NCBI RefSeq assembly: GCF_000787855.1
Contig: NZ_BBPQ01000013.1
Coordinates: forward strand, 1 to 64,000
Reading direction: 5' to 3'
Source: Streptacidiphilus anmyonensis
GTDB lineage: Bacteria; Actinomycetota; Actinomycetes; Streptomycetales; Streptomycetaceae
DNA: 64,000 nucleotides
Under the pieces are notes generated by a model, which saw only the letters and a program-made list of their open reading frames with translations, searched no databases and was not told the origin of the DNA. The position numbers and the translations under genes were made by a program. Positions 41,552 through 51,073 of the stretch are shown one piece after another. How positions within the stretch are numbered: position 1 is the stretch's first letter; every line of letters begins with the position of its first letter.

Positions 41552-42709
41552 TCAGCGCTCCGCTGGCGGGTCGGCCCAGGTGAGGAGCATCAGGGCGGCG
41601 TCGTCGCGCAGCGGTCCGCCGGTGGTGCGGGTGACGTCGGTGTGGACGGAGAGCAGGACCGCGTCGAGGTCCGAGGCGGCGGAGCCGATCAGCTCCGGTA
41701 CGCGGGTGGCGAGCGGGTAGAACGCGCCGTCCGCGTCGCGGGCCTCGGCGACCCCGTCGGTGTAGAGCAAGAGCCGGTCGCCCGGGGCGAAGCGTTCGAG
41801 CCAGGGCTGGGGTTTGCCCCCGGCCAGGCCGGCCAGCCCGAGCGGGACCCAGGGGTCCGGCGGCTCCAGCACACTCGCCGAACCGTCCGGCCGGACGCGC
41901 AGCGGCGGGACGTGGCCGCAGTGGACCAACTCGATGGTGTCCGGCGGCTCGAACTGCACCAGCAGCGCCGTCGTGAACTCGCCCGTGGCCGCGTGGCGCG
42001 CCACGCTCCGGTCCAGGCGCGCGGCGACGCCCGCCAGTTCCGGCTCGTCGTAGACGGACTCGCGGAACGCGCCCAGCACCAGGGAGGCCATCCGCACGGC
42101 CGGCAGGCCCTTGCCCCGGACGTCGCCGATCAGGGCGCGCACGCCGTAGGGGGTGTCCAGCACCGCGTACAGGTCGCCGCCGATCTGGGCCAGGTCGGCC
42201 GCCGAGACGTAGCGTGCGGCGACCCGGACCGGTCCGACGCGCGGCTCGGGCGGCGGCAGCAGGGCCAGCTGGGCCGCTTCGGCGACCGTGCGGACGGCCA
42301 CCAGGTGGCGGGTCCTGATGATCCGGAAGTGCGAGATGAACACGGCGGCGACGGTGAGTGCGACGTAGGCCACCAGGGTGCCCTCGAAGAGCTTGCGCGC
42401 CTCCGCGTCCCCGAGGCCGTCGTAGCGGGTGAGCCCCACCATCAGCAGCAGGCCCAGGCTGCTGCTGACGACCACCTCCAGGGGATACAGCAGCAGTGCG
42501 GCCAACGGCGGCACCACGGACATCAGCGAAGCCAGGTAGGTGTCGTGACCGGCCAGCAGGTCGGCGGCGCAGACGACGGCCATCGCAGCGCCGATCGGCA
42601 GCAGCCGCTGCCACATCGGGAGCCCCAGCAGGGTGGCGCCGGTCTCGACGGCCAGGCCGGCCGACGGCGCGGGAAAGCCCGCTCGGTCGCCGGGCCGCGT
42701 GCTTCTCAC
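41552..42709 (-). CDS. Membrane SpoIIE-type PP2C serine/threonine phosphatase
   Basis: A 385-residue protein. Four to five membrane helices fill residues about 30-135; a PP2C/SpoIIE domain follows at about 165-380. Metal-binding motifs are seen as IGGDLYAVLDT, IGDVRGKGLPAVRMASLVLGAFR, LVHCGHVPPLRV, LLLYTDGVAEARD and RDDAALMLLTW. Such enzymes in streptomycetes usually dephosphorylate anti-sigma factor antagonists and so feed stress sigma-factor switches. The sensor part here would be the membrane domain. The start GTG at 42709 faces the prsW gene across 110 bases. Confidence 0.9.
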   Translation of the reverse strand: MRSTRPGDRAGFPAPSAGLAVETGATLLGLPMWQRLLPIGAAMAVVCAADLLAGHDTYLASLMSVVPPLAALLLYPLEVVVSSSLGLLLMVGLTRYDGLGDAEARKLFEGTLVAYVALTVAAVFISHFRIIRTRHLVAVRTVAEAAQLALLPPPEPRVGPVRVAARYVSAADLAQIGGDLYAVLDTPYGVRALIGDVRGKGLPAVRMASLVLGAFRESVYDEPELAGVAARLDRSVARHAATGEFTTALLVQFEPPDTIELVHCGHVPPLRVRPDGSASVLEPPDPWVPLGLAGLAGGKPQPWLERFAPGDRLLLYTDGVAEARDADGAFYPLATRVPELIGSAASDLDAVLLSVHTDVTRTTGGPLRDDAALMLLTWADPPAER

Positions 42710-42819
42710 ACGCCGAATTTATCGGAATGCCCGGTAAGCAACACGTTTGGATCACCGCCCTGCGACGGATGAGGAAATATGACAGAAAGGGAGATATCCA
42801 CTCGCCGGGAGGCCCCGAC

Positions 42820-43830
42820 ATGTCCGCTGCGGCCGCTCCGCCCCCGCGCCCGCCGCAGCGCCCGCCCCTCCCCGACACGCGCACCCACCGCTGGCGCACC
42901 TGCTTCCTCGTAGGCCTCGCGCTGTGGGCGGCCAGCGTGGCCGTCACCTACTGGACCGGCAACCACACCCTCGTGCCGACCGTGGTCCTGCTCGGCAGCT
43001 TCCTCGTGCCGGGCAGCTTCGTGGTCTGGGCGCACGAGCGGTACGGACAGGACCTGGGCACCGACCGCATCGTCGCCTGCTTCGCCGTGGGCGGGGTCAT
43101 CGGTGTGCTGGGCGCGTCGCTGCTCGAGTACTACCTGCTCAGGTCCTCGGTCTGGCTCTACCTGGGGGTCGGCCTGATCGAGGAGGCGGTCAAGGCCTGG
43201 GTGCTGATCCTGCTGACCCGCCGGATCCCCGCGGGCGGCGTCCGGGTCGGCCTGGTGCTCGGCGCGACGGTCGGCTTCGGCTTCGCGGCCTTCGAGAGCG
43301 CCGGGTACGCCTTCAACGCGGTACTGACCGAGCACGGGTACTCGCTCCGGGACCTGGTCTCGACCGAGATCCTGCGCGGCATCCTGACGCCGCTCGGCCA
43401 CGGCCTGTGGACGGCGATCCTGGGCGCGGTGCTGTTCCACGAGCGACGCGGCGACGGGCGCTTCCGGCTGAACCTGCGCGTCCTGCTCACCTTCCTCGGC
43501 GTCTCCGTGCTGCACGCGCTGTGGGACTCCACGCACGGCATCGCGACCTGGATCGTGGGCAGGCTGACCGAGACGCGGTGGCAGCGGGCCGTCTTCGACC
43601 TCGGCTACCTGCCCGACCCGACCCGCGACCAGGTGGCGCTGTTCACCCTCTTCTCCACGCTCGGGCTGGTGCTGGTGTCCTGCCTGGGCCTCGGCTGGCT
43701 CGGGCTGATCGTCCACCGCGCCCGCCGCGAGGGCGACCTGCCGCCGCGCCGCACCCGGCCGCGTCCGCAGCAGCCCCCACTGGAGCCGCACCAGCGCTGG
43801 TACCGGCCGCCGAGCCCGCCCGGGACGTGA
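42820..43830 (+). CDS. PrsW family intramembrane metalloprotease
   Basis: A 336-residue membrane protease with about eight helices. The PrsW signature motifs are present: EE in GLIEEAVKAW, FESAGYAF, LGHGLWTAILG and HALWDS, which together bind the zinc. PrsW of Bacillus cleaves an anti-sigma factor; the substrate here is unknown. Start ATG 42820 with GGGAGG 7 bases upstream, preferred to the in-frame ATG at 42769. The C-terminus is proline/arginine-rich. The neighbouring SpoIIE phosphatase on the other strand suggests a signalling context. Confidence 0.9.
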   Translation: MSAAAAPPPRPPQRPPLPDTRTHRWRTCFLVGLALWAASVAVTYWTGNHTLVPTVVLLGSFLVPGSFVVWAHERYGQDLGTDRIVACFAVGGVIGVLGASLLEYYLLRSSVWLYLGVGLIEEAVKAWVLILLTRRIPAGGVRVGLVLGATVGFGFAAFESAGYAFNAVLTEHGYSLRDLVSTEILRGILTPLGHGLWTAILGAVLFHERRGDGRFRLNLRVLLTFLGVSVLHALWDSTHGIATWIVGRLTETRWQRAVFDLGYLPDPTRDQVALFTLFSTLGLVLVSCLGLGWLGLIVHRARREGDLPPRRTRPRPQQPPLEPHQRWYRPPSPPGT

Positions 43831-43968
43831 CCGACCGCTCCCTGTGAAAAAACCCAGAGCCGGCCAGGAACCGGTTCGATAGCCTCGGCGTCAGCACGTT
43901 CGGACCCGTCCACGCGGGTCCTTCTGCGCCAACGACATACGATCAACTGCAAATTGGGGGGAACCACC

Positions 43969-44394
43969 ATGCGTACCACCATGCGCGCCGCCGCCGTGGC
44001 CGCGGTCGCGACCTGCGCTCTCGTCGGCACCGTGGGCGCCGCGGGGGCCGCGTCCGCCGCGTCGTCGCACTACGTCTCGATCAGCGCGCCGTCCAGCATC
44101 AAGACCGGCCAGGCCTTCCACGTGACCGGCACCGGCTACGACTACCGCACCTCCTACGGCGTGATCTGCCTGCAGCAGCGGGTGCTCGTCCACGGCCGCT
44201 GGAGCGCCTGGAACACCGCGATCTGCGAGAGCAACCGGCGGTCCGGCCACCGCGTCGGCTTCGACGCCGTCGCGAACCACGGCCTCCCGGCCGGCGAGTA
44301 CGACCTGCGTCTCGTCCTGGACTCGAACCCCCGCAAGGGCGTCTGGAAGCAGCTCGACTGGTCCTCGCAGCACATCCTCAACGTGCACCGCTGA
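43969..44394 (+). CDS. Small secreted protein
   Basis: A 141-residue exported protein. The signal peptide MRTTMRAAAVAAVATCALVG ends near AAGAASAAS. The mature part has about 105 residues with two cysteines (VICLQQ and AICESN) that could form a disulfide, and a beta-rich pattern (HYVSISAPSSIKTGQAFHVT, GEYDLRLVLDSN). No enzyme motif is seen. It resembles small immunoglobulin-like secreted proteins of streptomycetes. A very strong GGGGGG ribosome binding site and a strong terminator suggest high expression. Confidence 0.75.
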   Translation: MRTTMRAAAVAAVATCALVGTVGAAGAASAASSHYVSISAPSSIKTGQAFHVTGTGYDYRTSYGVICLQQRVLVHGRWSAWNTAICESNRRSGHRVGFDAVANHGLPAGEYDLRLVLDSNPRKGVWKQLDWSSQHILNVHR

Positions 44395-44409
44395 CCTGAA
44401 CTGAACAGA

Positions 44410-44450
44410 CTCGGCCGGTGCGGCGTCACGACGACGCGGTACCGGCCGAG
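44410..44450 (+). terminator. Terminator of the small secreted protein gene
   Basis: A 10-bp perfect stem CTCGGCCGGT/ACCGGCCGAG with inner pairing CGTC/GACG, 15 bases after the stop. Confidence 0.8.
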
Positions 44451-44509
44451 TCGCGTCGGCGGGCTATTCCCCGCGCCGGACGTGCCTCATCTCACCATCG
44501 TCAAGGCCT

Positions 44510-44527
44510 ACCTACGGTGGCGTAGGT
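44510..44527. promoter_or_regulatory. Perfect inverted repeat ACCTACG-4-CGTAGGT before the SGNH hydrolase
   Basis: ACCTACG and CGTAGGT are separated by GTGG and end 26 bases before the ATG. The size and symmetry are those of a TetR-family operator. No tetR gene is nearby, so a distant regulator is implied. Confidence 0.65.
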
Positions 44528-44553
44528 CACTTCATGAGGTGAAGTATCGTGCC

Positions 44554-45357
44554 ATGCCGACTTCGCGATCACCCCAGGAGACCCCAGAGATCACGTCCTA
44601 CGTGGCCATCGGTGACAGTTTCACCGAGGGGCTGAACGACCCCGGCCCCGACGGCGGGTTCGCCGGGTGGGCCGACCGGCTGGCACGGCTGCTGGCCGAG
44701 CAGCGCCCCCAGACGGAGTCGGGCCGTTACGACCTGCGCTACGCCAACCTCGCCGTGCGCGGGCGCCTGCTCGACCAGATCGCCACCGAGCAGATCCCGC
44801 AGCTGGAGCCGATGCAGCCGGACCTCGTCAGCATCTGCGCCGGCGGCAACGACATCCTCCGCCCGGGCAGCGACCCGGACGGCGTGGCCGAGCGCTTCGA
44901 GCAGGCCGTCACCCGGATCACGCCGCACGCCGGGCGCGTGCTGATCTTCACCGGGTTCGACACCCGGGACACCCCGGTGCTCAAGCACCTGCGCGGCAAG
45001 ATCGCCACCTACAACGCGCACCTGCGCGCGATCGCGGACCGGCACGACCTCGCCGTCGCGGACGTCTGGGCCCTGCGCTCGGTGCGCGACCGCCGCGCCT
45101 GGAGCGAGGACCGGCTGCACCTCTCCCCCGAGGGCCACGAGCGCGTCGCCCAGCTGGCCGCGCGTGCGCTCGGCGTGCCCGCCGGCGACCCGGAGTCGCC
45201 GTGGCCGCCGACCGCCCCGCACACCCCGGCGGACCTGCGGCGGGAGAACATCCAGTGGGCGCGCGAGTTCCTGCTCCCCTGGGTCGGCCGCCGCCTGCGC
45301 GGCGAATCCTCCGGCGACCACGTCGTCGCGAAGCGCCCGGAGCTCGAACTGCTGTAG
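44554..45357 (+). CDS. SGNH/GDSL family hydrolase
   Basis: A 267-residue esterase/lipase-type hydrolase. Block I is YVAIGDSFTEGLNDP with the catalytic serine, block II Gly in LAVRGR, block III CAGGNDIL, and block V SEDRLHLSPEGHERVA with catalytic Asp and His. There is no signal peptide, so it acts in the cytoplasm. The natural ester is unknown. ATG 44554 is chosen over longer in-frame starts because GAGGTGA precedes it and the upstream sequence contains the operator. Confidence 0.88.
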   Translation: MPTSRSPQETPEITSYVAIGDSFTEGLNDPGPDGGFAGWADRLARLLAEQRPQTESGRYDLRYANLAVRGRLLDQIATEQIPQLEPMQPDLVSICAGGNDILRPGSDPDGVAERFEQAVTRITPHAGRVLIFTGFDTRDTPVLKHLRGKIATYNAHLRAIADRHDLAVADVWALRSVRDRRAWSEDRLHLSPEGHERVAQLAARALGVPAGDPESPWPPTAPHTPADLRRENIQWAREFLLPWVGRRLRGESSGDHVVAKRPELELL

Positions 45358-45375
45358 GGCTCGTTCGCCCGGCAT

Positions 45376-45410
45376 GCCCGCCGCCACACCTTCGGGTGTG
45401 GTCGGCGGGC
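45376..45410 (+). terminator. Terminator with TTCG tetraloop
   Basis: Stem GCCCGCCG-CCACACC closed by TTCG and GGTGTGG-TCGGCGGGC, followed by TTTCT, 18 bases behind the hydrolase stop. Confidence 0.85.
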
Positions 45411-45485
45411 TTTCTGCTACCCCCAGCGACGATTCGTTACTCTCGGTACAGATGAGATTTCTCCATCCACCCCCCGTACTGCGGC

Positions 45486-45502
45486 ATACCCTAGGGGGGT
45501 AT
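45486..45502. promoter_or_regulatory. CsoR-type copper operator
   Basis: ATACCC-TAGGG-GGGTAT lies 54 bases before copZ. Pseudo-palindromes of ATACCC and GGGTAT around a G-rich centre are the known binding sites of actinobacterial CsoR, which releases DNA when it binds Cu(I). No csoR gene is in the window. Confidence 0.85.
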
Positions 45503-45556
45503 GGTGTTGTCATCATCGAACGTCCCACCCAGCGAGCAAGCCCCCAGGAGGCAGCC

Positions 45557-45772
45557 ATGACCACCGCCGTCTTCACCGTTTCCGGCATGACCTGCGGCCA
45601 CTGCGAGAAGTCGGTGTCCGAGGAGGTCGGCGCGCTGCCCGGCGTCCTCCAGGTCTCCGCCGACGCCAAAGCCGGCACGGTCACCGTCGAGTCGGAGCAG
45701 CCGATCGACGACACCGCGGTCCGTGCCGCCGTCGACGAGGCCGGCTACGAGCTCACCGGCCGCAGCGCCTGA
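45557..45772 (+). CDS. copZ: Copper chaperone CopZ (heavy-metal-associated domain)
   Basis: A 71-residue single HMA domain with the metal site GMTCGHCEKSV (CxxC near residues 13-16) and the usual ferredoxin-like pattern (TVTVESEQPIDDTAVRAAVDEAGYEL). It carries Cu(I) to the CopA pump encoded 45 bases downstream. AGGAGG ribosome binding site 5 bases before the ATG. A CsoR-type operator controls the pair. Confidence 0.93.
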   Translation: MTTAVFTVSGMTCGHCEKSVSEEVGALPGVLQVSADAKAGTVTVESEQPIDDTAVRAAVDEAGYELTGRSA

Positions 45773-45817
45773 CCGAGTCCGTCGGCGTCCAGTCCGAGTG
45801 CATCAGGAGGGAACGGC

Positions 45818-48085
45818 ATGACCACGGCCACATCCGGCATAGACCCGGCCGCCCAGCGGATCGAGCTCGCCATCGGCGGGATGACCTGCGCCTCCTGCGC
45901 GGCCAGGATCGAGAAGAAGCTGAACCGGATGGAGGGCGTCTCCGCCACGGTCAACTACGCCACCGAGAAGGCCAGCGTCGACTTCGCCCCCGACGTCGCC
46001 GTCGCCGACCTGATCGCCACGGTGGAGAAGGCCGGCTACACCGCGGAGCCGCCCCCGCCGCCGGCCGCCGTCGCGCCCGAGGAGAAGGACGCCGACGCGG
46101 GCTCCCCGCAGGACGAGGAGACGACCCGGCTGCGACAGCGCCTGCTGGTGACCGTGGCACTCAGCCTCCCGGTCGTCCTGCTCGCCATGGTCCCCGCCTG
46201 GCAGTTCCGCAACTGGCAGTGGCTCTCGCTGACGCTCGCCGCCCCCGTCGTGGTCTGGGGCGGCGCGCAGTTCCACCGGGCCGCCTGGACCAACGCGCGG
46301 CACGGCGCGGCCACGATGGACACGCTGGTCTCGGTCGGCACCCTGGCCGCCTTCGGCTGGTCGGTCTGGGCGCTCTTCCTGGGCGACGCCGGCATGCCGG
46401 GCATGCGGCACGGCTTCGACCTCAGCCTCTCCCCGCAGGACGCCTCCCGGACGCTGTACCTGGAGACGGCCGCCGGCGTCACCGCCCTCATCCTGCTGGG
46501 GCGCTATCTGGAGGCCCGCGCCAAGCGCCGTGCGGGGTCGGCCCTGCGCGCCCTGCTGCAGCTCGGCACGAAGGACGTCGCGGTGCTGCGCGGCGGCCGC
46601 GAGGAGCGCGTCCCCGTCGCCCGGCTGGCGATCGGCGACCGCTTCGTGGTCCGGCCGGGCGAGAAGATCGCGACGGACGGCCGGGTCGTCGAGGGCAACT
46701 CGGCGGTCGACGCCTCGATGCTGACCGGCGAGTCCGTGCCCGTCGAGGTCGGTCCCGGCGACGCGGTGACCGGAGCCACCGTCAACTCCGGTGGCCGCCT
46801 GGTCGTCGAGGCCACCCGCGTCGGCGCCGACACCCAACTGGCCCGCATGGCCGCCCTGGTCGAGCAGGCCCAGACCGGCAAGGCTGCCGCGCAGCGGCTC
46901 GCCGACCGGATCTCCGCCGTCTTCGTCCCCGTGGTGCTGCTGATCGCCGTGGGCACGCTGGTCACCTGGCTCGCCACCGGACACGGCGCGACGGAGGGCT
47001 TCACCGCCGCCGTGGCGGTGCTGATCATCGCCTGCCCCTGCGCGCTGGGCCTGGCCACCCCGACCGCCCTCATGGTCGGCACCGGACGCGGCGCCCAGCT
47101 CGGCATCCTGATCCGCGGTCCCGAGGTGCTGGAGAGCACCCGTCGCGTCGACACCGTCGTGCTGGACAAGACCGGCACCGTCACCACCGGCCGGATGTCC
47201 CTGGTCGGCGTGCACGTCGCCGACGGCGTGGACGAGGCCGAGGCGCTGCGGCTGGCCGCAGCAGTCGAGCACGCCTCCGAGCACCCGATCGCGGCGGCCG
47301 TCGCAGCCGCCGTCGAACAGCCCGCCGCGGTGGAGGACTTCCGGAACGTCCCGGGGCTGGGCGTCCAGGGCGTCGTCGACGGCCACGCCGTCGTCGCCGG
47401 CCGGCAGCGGCTGCTGGACGACTGGGCCATGCGCCTGTCCGCGCCACTGGCGCAGGCCAAGGCCGCGGCGGAGGCTGCCGGACGGACGGCCGTCCTGGTC
47501 GGCTGGGACGGCGCGGCCCGTGCCGTCCTGGAGGTCGCCGACCGCCCGAAGCCCACCAGCGCCGACGCCGTCGCCCGCCTGCGCGGGCTGGGACTCACCC
47601 CCGTCCTGCTCACCGGCGACAACGCCACGGTGGCGCGCGCGGTGGCGGCGGAGGTGGGCATCGACCCCGACCAGGTCATCGCGGAGGTCCTCCCGGAGGA
47701 CAAGGCGGGGGTCGTCGCCCGGCTCCAGTCGGAGGGCCGCACGGTCGCCATGGTCGGCGACGGCGTCAACGACGCCGCCGCCCTGGCCCAGGCCGATCTC
47801 GGCCTGGCCATGGGCACCGGCACGGACGCGGCCATCGAGGCCGCGGACCTGACGCTGGTCCGGGGCGACCTGCGCTCGGCCGCGGACGCCATCCGCCTGT
47901 CGCGCCGCACCCTCGGCACGATCAAGGGCAACCTGTTCTGGGCCTTCGGCTACAACGTGGCCGCGCTGCCACTGGCCGCGCTGGGGCTGCTGAACCCGAT
48001 GATCGCCGGGGCCGCCATGGCCTTCTCCTCCGTCTTCGTCGTCACCAACAGCCTCCGGCTGCGCCGCTTCCAGGCCGAGACCTGA
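45818..48085 (+). CDS. copA: Copper-exporting P1B-type ATPase CopA
   Basis: A 755-residue Cu(I) pump. It has an N-terminal HMA domain with [15 protein letters not shown] (CxxC near residue 26), eight membrane helices, the CPC site [13 protein letters not shown] (about residue 405), the phosphorylation motif [12 protein letters not shown] (about residue 450), the HP motif in ASEHPIAAA, and the hinge [16 protein letters not shown]. Tail helices end [25 protein letters not shown], carrying the NxxxxAxxMxxSS transmembrane copper ligands. It exports copper from the cytoplasm, fed by CopZ. AGGAGGG precedes the ATG. Length and motifs are complete. Confidence 0.95.
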   Translation: MTTATSGIDPAAQRIELAIGGMTCASCAARIEKKLNRMEGVSATVNYATEKASVDFAPDVAVADLIATVEKAGYTAEPPPPPAAVAPEEKDADAGSPQDEETTRLRQRLLVTVALSLPVVLLAMVPAWQFRNWQWLSLTLAAPVVVWGGAQFHRAAWTNARHGAATMDTLVSVGTLAAFGWSVWALFLGDAGMPGMRHGFDLSLSPQDASRTLYLETAAGVTALILLGRYLEARAKRRAGSALRALLQLGTKDVAVLRGGREERVPVARLAIGDRFVVRPGEKIATDGRVVEGNSAVDASMLTGESVPVEVGPGDAVTGATVNSGGRLVVEATRVGADTQLARMAALVEQAQTGKAAAQRLADRISAVFVPVVLLIAVGTLVTWLATGHGATEGFTAAVAVLIIACPCALGLATPTALMVGTGRGAQLGILIRGPEVLESTRRVDTVVLDKTGTVTTGRMSLVGVHVADGVDEAEALRLAAAVEHASEHPIAAAVAAAVEQPAAVEDFRNVPGLGVQGVVDGHAVVAGRQRLLDDWAMRLSAPLAQAKAAAEAAGRTAVLVGWDGAARAVLEVADRPKPTSADAVARLRGLGLTPVLLTGDNATVARAVAAEVGIDPDQVIAEVLPEDKAGVVARLQSEGRTVAMVGDGVNDAAALAQADLGLAMGTGTDAAIEAADLTLVRGDLRSAADAIRLSRRTLGTIKGNLFWAFGYNVAALPLAALGLLNPMIAGAAMAFSSVFVVTNSLRLRRFQAET

Positions 48086-48115
48086 CGCGCTCCGCCACTG
48101 CGGGCGACTACACCA

Positions 48116-48500
48116 CCTCAGCGGCGCGGGGACCGGCGGGCCCCGAGGACCGCGCGGGGGCGGGCGCGGAGACCCGCGCGGGCACTCTGCCCGGGGACCG
48201 CGCGGGGACCCGCCCGAAGCCTGCGCGGGGACCCGCCCAAGAGGCCCGCACGAGACCCGCCCGAAGGACCGGCGCGAGGACCCGCCCGGGGACCCGCCCG
48301 GGGACCCACCCAAGGACCGGCGCGGAGACCCGCCCGAAGCCTGGGCGAGGACCCGCCCCAGAGCCTGCGCGAGGACCAGCACGGAGACCCGCACGGGGGG
48401 CTTCCCGAGAGGCCTGCCCGAGGACCGGCGCGGAGACCCGCGCGAGGACCCGCGCAGGGTCCGGGCCGGCCGAGGACCGGCGCGGCCCCGGCCCCGGCCC
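48116..48500. repeat. GC-rich minisatellite-like tract behind copA
   Basis: A gap of about 515 bases without a credible gene is filled by variations of GAGGACCCGCCC and GACCGGCGCGGA. A 43-base segment near 48202-48244 recurs, with about four changes, near 48320-48362 (both contain GACCCGCCCGAAGCCTG). GACCCGCCCGGG is also repeated in tandem at about 48279-48310. All frames yield only Arg/Pro/Gly/Ala-rich repeats. It separates copA from the convergent SDR gene and may act as a termination or structural region. Confidence 0.7.
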
Positions 48501-48600
48501 CGGGGACTGGGCGCCCAGCCACCCCGGGCGGAACCTCCCCCTCGTCGGAGGGGCGTCCTCCCAGGGTGTCTCGGCTCGCGTCCGCCGCGCCGCCCCGGAC

Positions 48601-49320
48601 TCACCTGCCGAGCAGCTCGCCGCCGTTGCAGTGCAGGATCTCGCCGGTGACGTAACCGGCCTCCGGGGAGGCGAGGAAGTGGACCGCCGCCGCCACGTCC
48701 TCCGGCGCTCCCACACGGCCCACCAGCGTCCGTCCGGCCCGGCGGACGAGCTCCGCCTCGTCGAGGCGGTCGCCGAAGAACTCCGTGCCCGCCACCGTTC
48801 CGGGCGCCACCACGTTCGCGGTGATGCCGATGGGACCCAACTGTCCGGCCAGGGTGTGGTTCCAGGCGTGCAGCGCGGCCTTGGACGCGCCGTACGAGCC
48901 GGCGCCCCGCAGCGCCGCGATCGAGCTGATGGTCACCACGCGGCCCTGACCGGGCGTCAGCCGGTCGCGGACGGACTCCGTCAGCAGCACCGCGGTCAGC
49001 ACGTTGCGCTCGAAGTCCCCGCGCCAGCGGGCCAGCAGCGCGTGCGGGCCGCCGCCGACGCCGGCTTCGCGGCTGCCGGCGTTGTTCACCAACACGTCGA
49101 TGCTTCCCGGCAGTTCCTTGAGCAGCGCCTCGACCGCGTCGGGGTCGGCGAGGTCGCAGGCGAGCGGACGCACCGTCGGACCGAGCTCCGCGGCGGCCCG
49201 TTCGAGGACCTCCTGACGTCGGCCCACGATGGTGACCGCGTCTCCCCCCGCCACGAAACGGCGCGACACCGCGAGTCCGATCCCGGTACCGCCGCCCGTC
49301 ACGACGACACTTCTAGCCAT
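48601..49320 (-). CDS. SDR family oxidoreductase
   Basis: A 239-residue short-chain dehydrogenase/reductase. The NAD(P) motif is TGGGTGIGLAVSRRF, NNAG is in DVLVNNAGSREAG, and the catalytic Ser and YxxxK are in VVTISSIAALRGAGSYGASKAAL. VAPGTVAGTEFFGD and a C-terminal GYVTGEILHCNGGELLG follow, as in FabG-like enzymes. An Arg after the second strand (VGRRQE) suggests NADP. Substrate unknown. ATG 49320. Confidence 0.9.
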   Translation of the reverse strand: MARSVVVTGGGTGIGLAVSRRFVAGGDAVTIVGRRQEVLERAAAELGPTVRPLACDLADPDAVEALLKELPGSIDVLVNNAGSREAGVGGGPHALLARWRGDFERNVLTAVLLTESVRDRLTPGQGRVVTISSIAALRGAGSYGASKAALHAWNHTLAGQLGPIGITANVVAPGTVAGTEFFGDRLDEAELVRRAGRTLVGRVGAPEDVAAAVHFLASPEAGYVTGEILHCNGGELLGR

Positions 49321-49696
49321 CTACGCCCCCAGTCCATACCTCGGCTCACGTGATTCCTACCACGCGTCCTTTCGCCCGCTTCGCACCGGGTCGCCCCGAC
49401 CCGCCCCGTGCCCGTCCGGGACTGCGGGCGCACGGGTGACCACGAACGGCGATGGGACCGCTCCCGATCGGCATATGCAAGGTCGGTGAGTGTGGCGTCA
49501 CATCGCCGGACCGTAACTTCGTCCGGCCAACTTTGTGTTAGAACTCCAGAGCCGGGGTTCCGGCGGATCCCGGTGGACGGCCGCCGTCGCTGGGCGGCCG
49601 ACAGCGCACGGCGCGGGCGTGATCAGGGTGGTTGAGCGGCCTCCCCCGCGCCCCGCCGTGCGCCGCAAGCGGCTCCGTACCAGCCGACAGACATGA
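49321..49696. other. Intergenic region between SDR gene and citrate synthase terminator
   Basis: No gene recognised. It contains the SDR promoter and a small inverted repeat GCCGGAC-9 bases-GTCCGGC near 49514-49536, within a relatively AT-rich stretch (49500-49545). Confidence 0.4.
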
Positions 49697-49740
49697 GAAC
49701 GGGCCCCTGCAGCCGCCACGGCGGCTGCAGGGGCCCGTTC
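49697..49740 (-). terminator. Perfect 44-base palindromic terminator of citrate synthase
   Basis: Arms of 21 bases, beginning GAACGGGCCCCTGCAGCCGC on the left, pair perfectly around the two central bases AC (in practice a small loop). It begins 43 bases after the citrate synthase stop on the minus strand. Confidence 0.85.
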
Positions 49741-49783
49741 TACGTCAGTGCGACGTCCCGACGCGTCTCAGCGCGTCAGCGCG

Positions 49784-51073
49784 TCAGCGCGCCTCGATCG
49801 GGACGTAGTCCCGGATGACCTCGCCGGTGTAGATCTGGCGCGGACGGCCGATCTTGTTGGTCGGGTCGGTGATCATCTCCTGCCAGTGGGCAATCCAGCC
49901 GGGCAGCCGGCCCAGCGCGAACAGCACGGTGAACATGCTGGTCGGGAAGCCCATGGCCCGGTAGATCAGGCCGGTGTAGAAGTCCACGTTGGGGTAGAGC
50001 TTGCGGGAGACGAAGTAGTCATCCGTCAGCGCGTGCTGCTCCAGCTTCAGCGCGATGTCCAGCAGCTCGTCGGCCTTGCCCAGCTGCGAGAGCACGTCGT
50101 GGGCCGCGACCTTGATGATCTGGGCGCGCGGGTCGAAGCTCTTGTAGACGCGGTGCCCGAAGCCCATCAGGCGGACGCCGTCCTCCTTGTTCTTCACCTT
50201 GCGGATGAAGGCGTCCACGTCGCCGCCGTCGGCCTTGATGCCCTGGAGCATCTCCAGCACGGCCTGGTTGGCGCCACCGTGCAGGGGGCCCCACAGGGCG
50301 TTGATGCCGGCCGAGATCGAGGCGAACAGGTTGGCGTGCGAGGAGCCGACCAGACGCACCGTGGAGGTGGAGCAGTTCTGCTCGTGGTCCGCGTGCAGGA
50401 TCAGCAGCTTCTCCAGCGCGTTGACCACGACCGGGTTGAGCTCGTACTCCTCGGCCGGGACGGCGAAGGTCATCCGCAGGAAGTTCTCGACGTAGCCGAG
50501 GTCGTTCTTCGGGTAGACGAACGGGTGGCCCTGGGCCTTCTTGAAGGCGTAGGCCGCGATCGTCGGCAGCTTGGCGATCAGCCGGACGGCCGAGAGGTAG
50601 CGCTGCTCGGCGTCGAAGGGGTTGTGGCTGTCCTGGTAGAAGGTCGACAGCGCGCTGACGACCGAGGAGAGCATCGCCATCGGGTGCGCGTCGCGCGGGA
50701 AGCCCTGGAAGAAGCGCTTGACGTCCTCGTGCAGCAGCGTGTGCTGGGAGATGTCGTGCTGGAAGATGCGCAGCTGCTCCGCGTTGGGCAGCTCGCCGTT
50801 GATCAGGAGGTAGGCGGTCTCCAGGAAGGTGCCCTGGTCGGCCAGCTGCTCGATCGGGTATCCGCGGTAGCGGAGGATTCCGGCGTCACCGTCGATGTAG
50901 GTGATCGCGGACTTGCAGGCGGCGGTGTTGCCGAAGCCGTTGTCCAGGGTGGTCAGGCCGGTCTGGCCAAGAAGCTTCGAGATGTCGAAGCCGCCGTTGC
51001 CGACGGTGGCCTCGGTCACCGGGTACTCGTACTCGCCGCCCTGGTAGCGGAGTACTACAGAGTTGTCGCTCAC
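49784..51073 (-). CDS. gltA: Citrate synthase
   Basis: A 429-residue hexameric-type (type II) citrate synthase that condenses oxaloacetate and acetyl-CoA at the entry of the TCA cycle. Key parts are GILRYRGYPIEQLA, LLILHADHEQNCSTSTVR and ALWGPLHGGANQAVLEML for the active-site histidines, VRLMGFGHRVYKSFDPRA for citrate and CoA, and a catalytic Asp in YPNVDFYTG. GTG 51073 gives VSDNSVVLRYQGGEYEYP, which matches streptomycete citrate synthases; GAGGGAAG lies just before it. Confidence 0.95.
   Translation of the reverse strand: MSDNSVVLRYQGGEYEYPVTEATVGNGGFDISKLLGQTGLTTLDNGFGNTAACKSAITYIDGDAGILRYRGYPIEQLADQGTFLETAYLLINGELPNAEQLRIFQHDISQHTLLHEDVKRFFQGFPRDAHPMAMLSSVVSALSTFYQDSHNPFDAEQRYLSAVRLIAKLPTIAAYAFKKAQGHPFVYPKNDLGYVENFLRMTFAVPAEEYELNPVVVNALEKLLILHADHEQNCSTSTVRLVGSSHANLFASISAGINALWGPLHGGANQAVLEMLQGIKADGGDVDAFIRKVKNKEDGVRLMGFGHRVYKSFDPRAQIIKVAAHDVLSQLGKADELLDIALKLEQHALTDDYFVSRKLYPNVDFYTGLIYRAMGFPTSMFTVLFALGRLPGWIAHWQEMITDPTNKIGRPRQIYTGEVIRDYVPIEAR

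Noticed and set aside
48118-48522. Possible repeat protein (RAGPRAG units) in the tract behind copA
   Set aside because: Repeats are equally open in several frames, there is no convincing ribosome binding site, and composition follows from the DNA repeat.
45803-48604. Minus-strand frame opposite copA reaching into the repeat tract
   Set aside because: CopA motifs on the plus strand are complete, and the antisense product is repetitive Arg/Gly/Ser.
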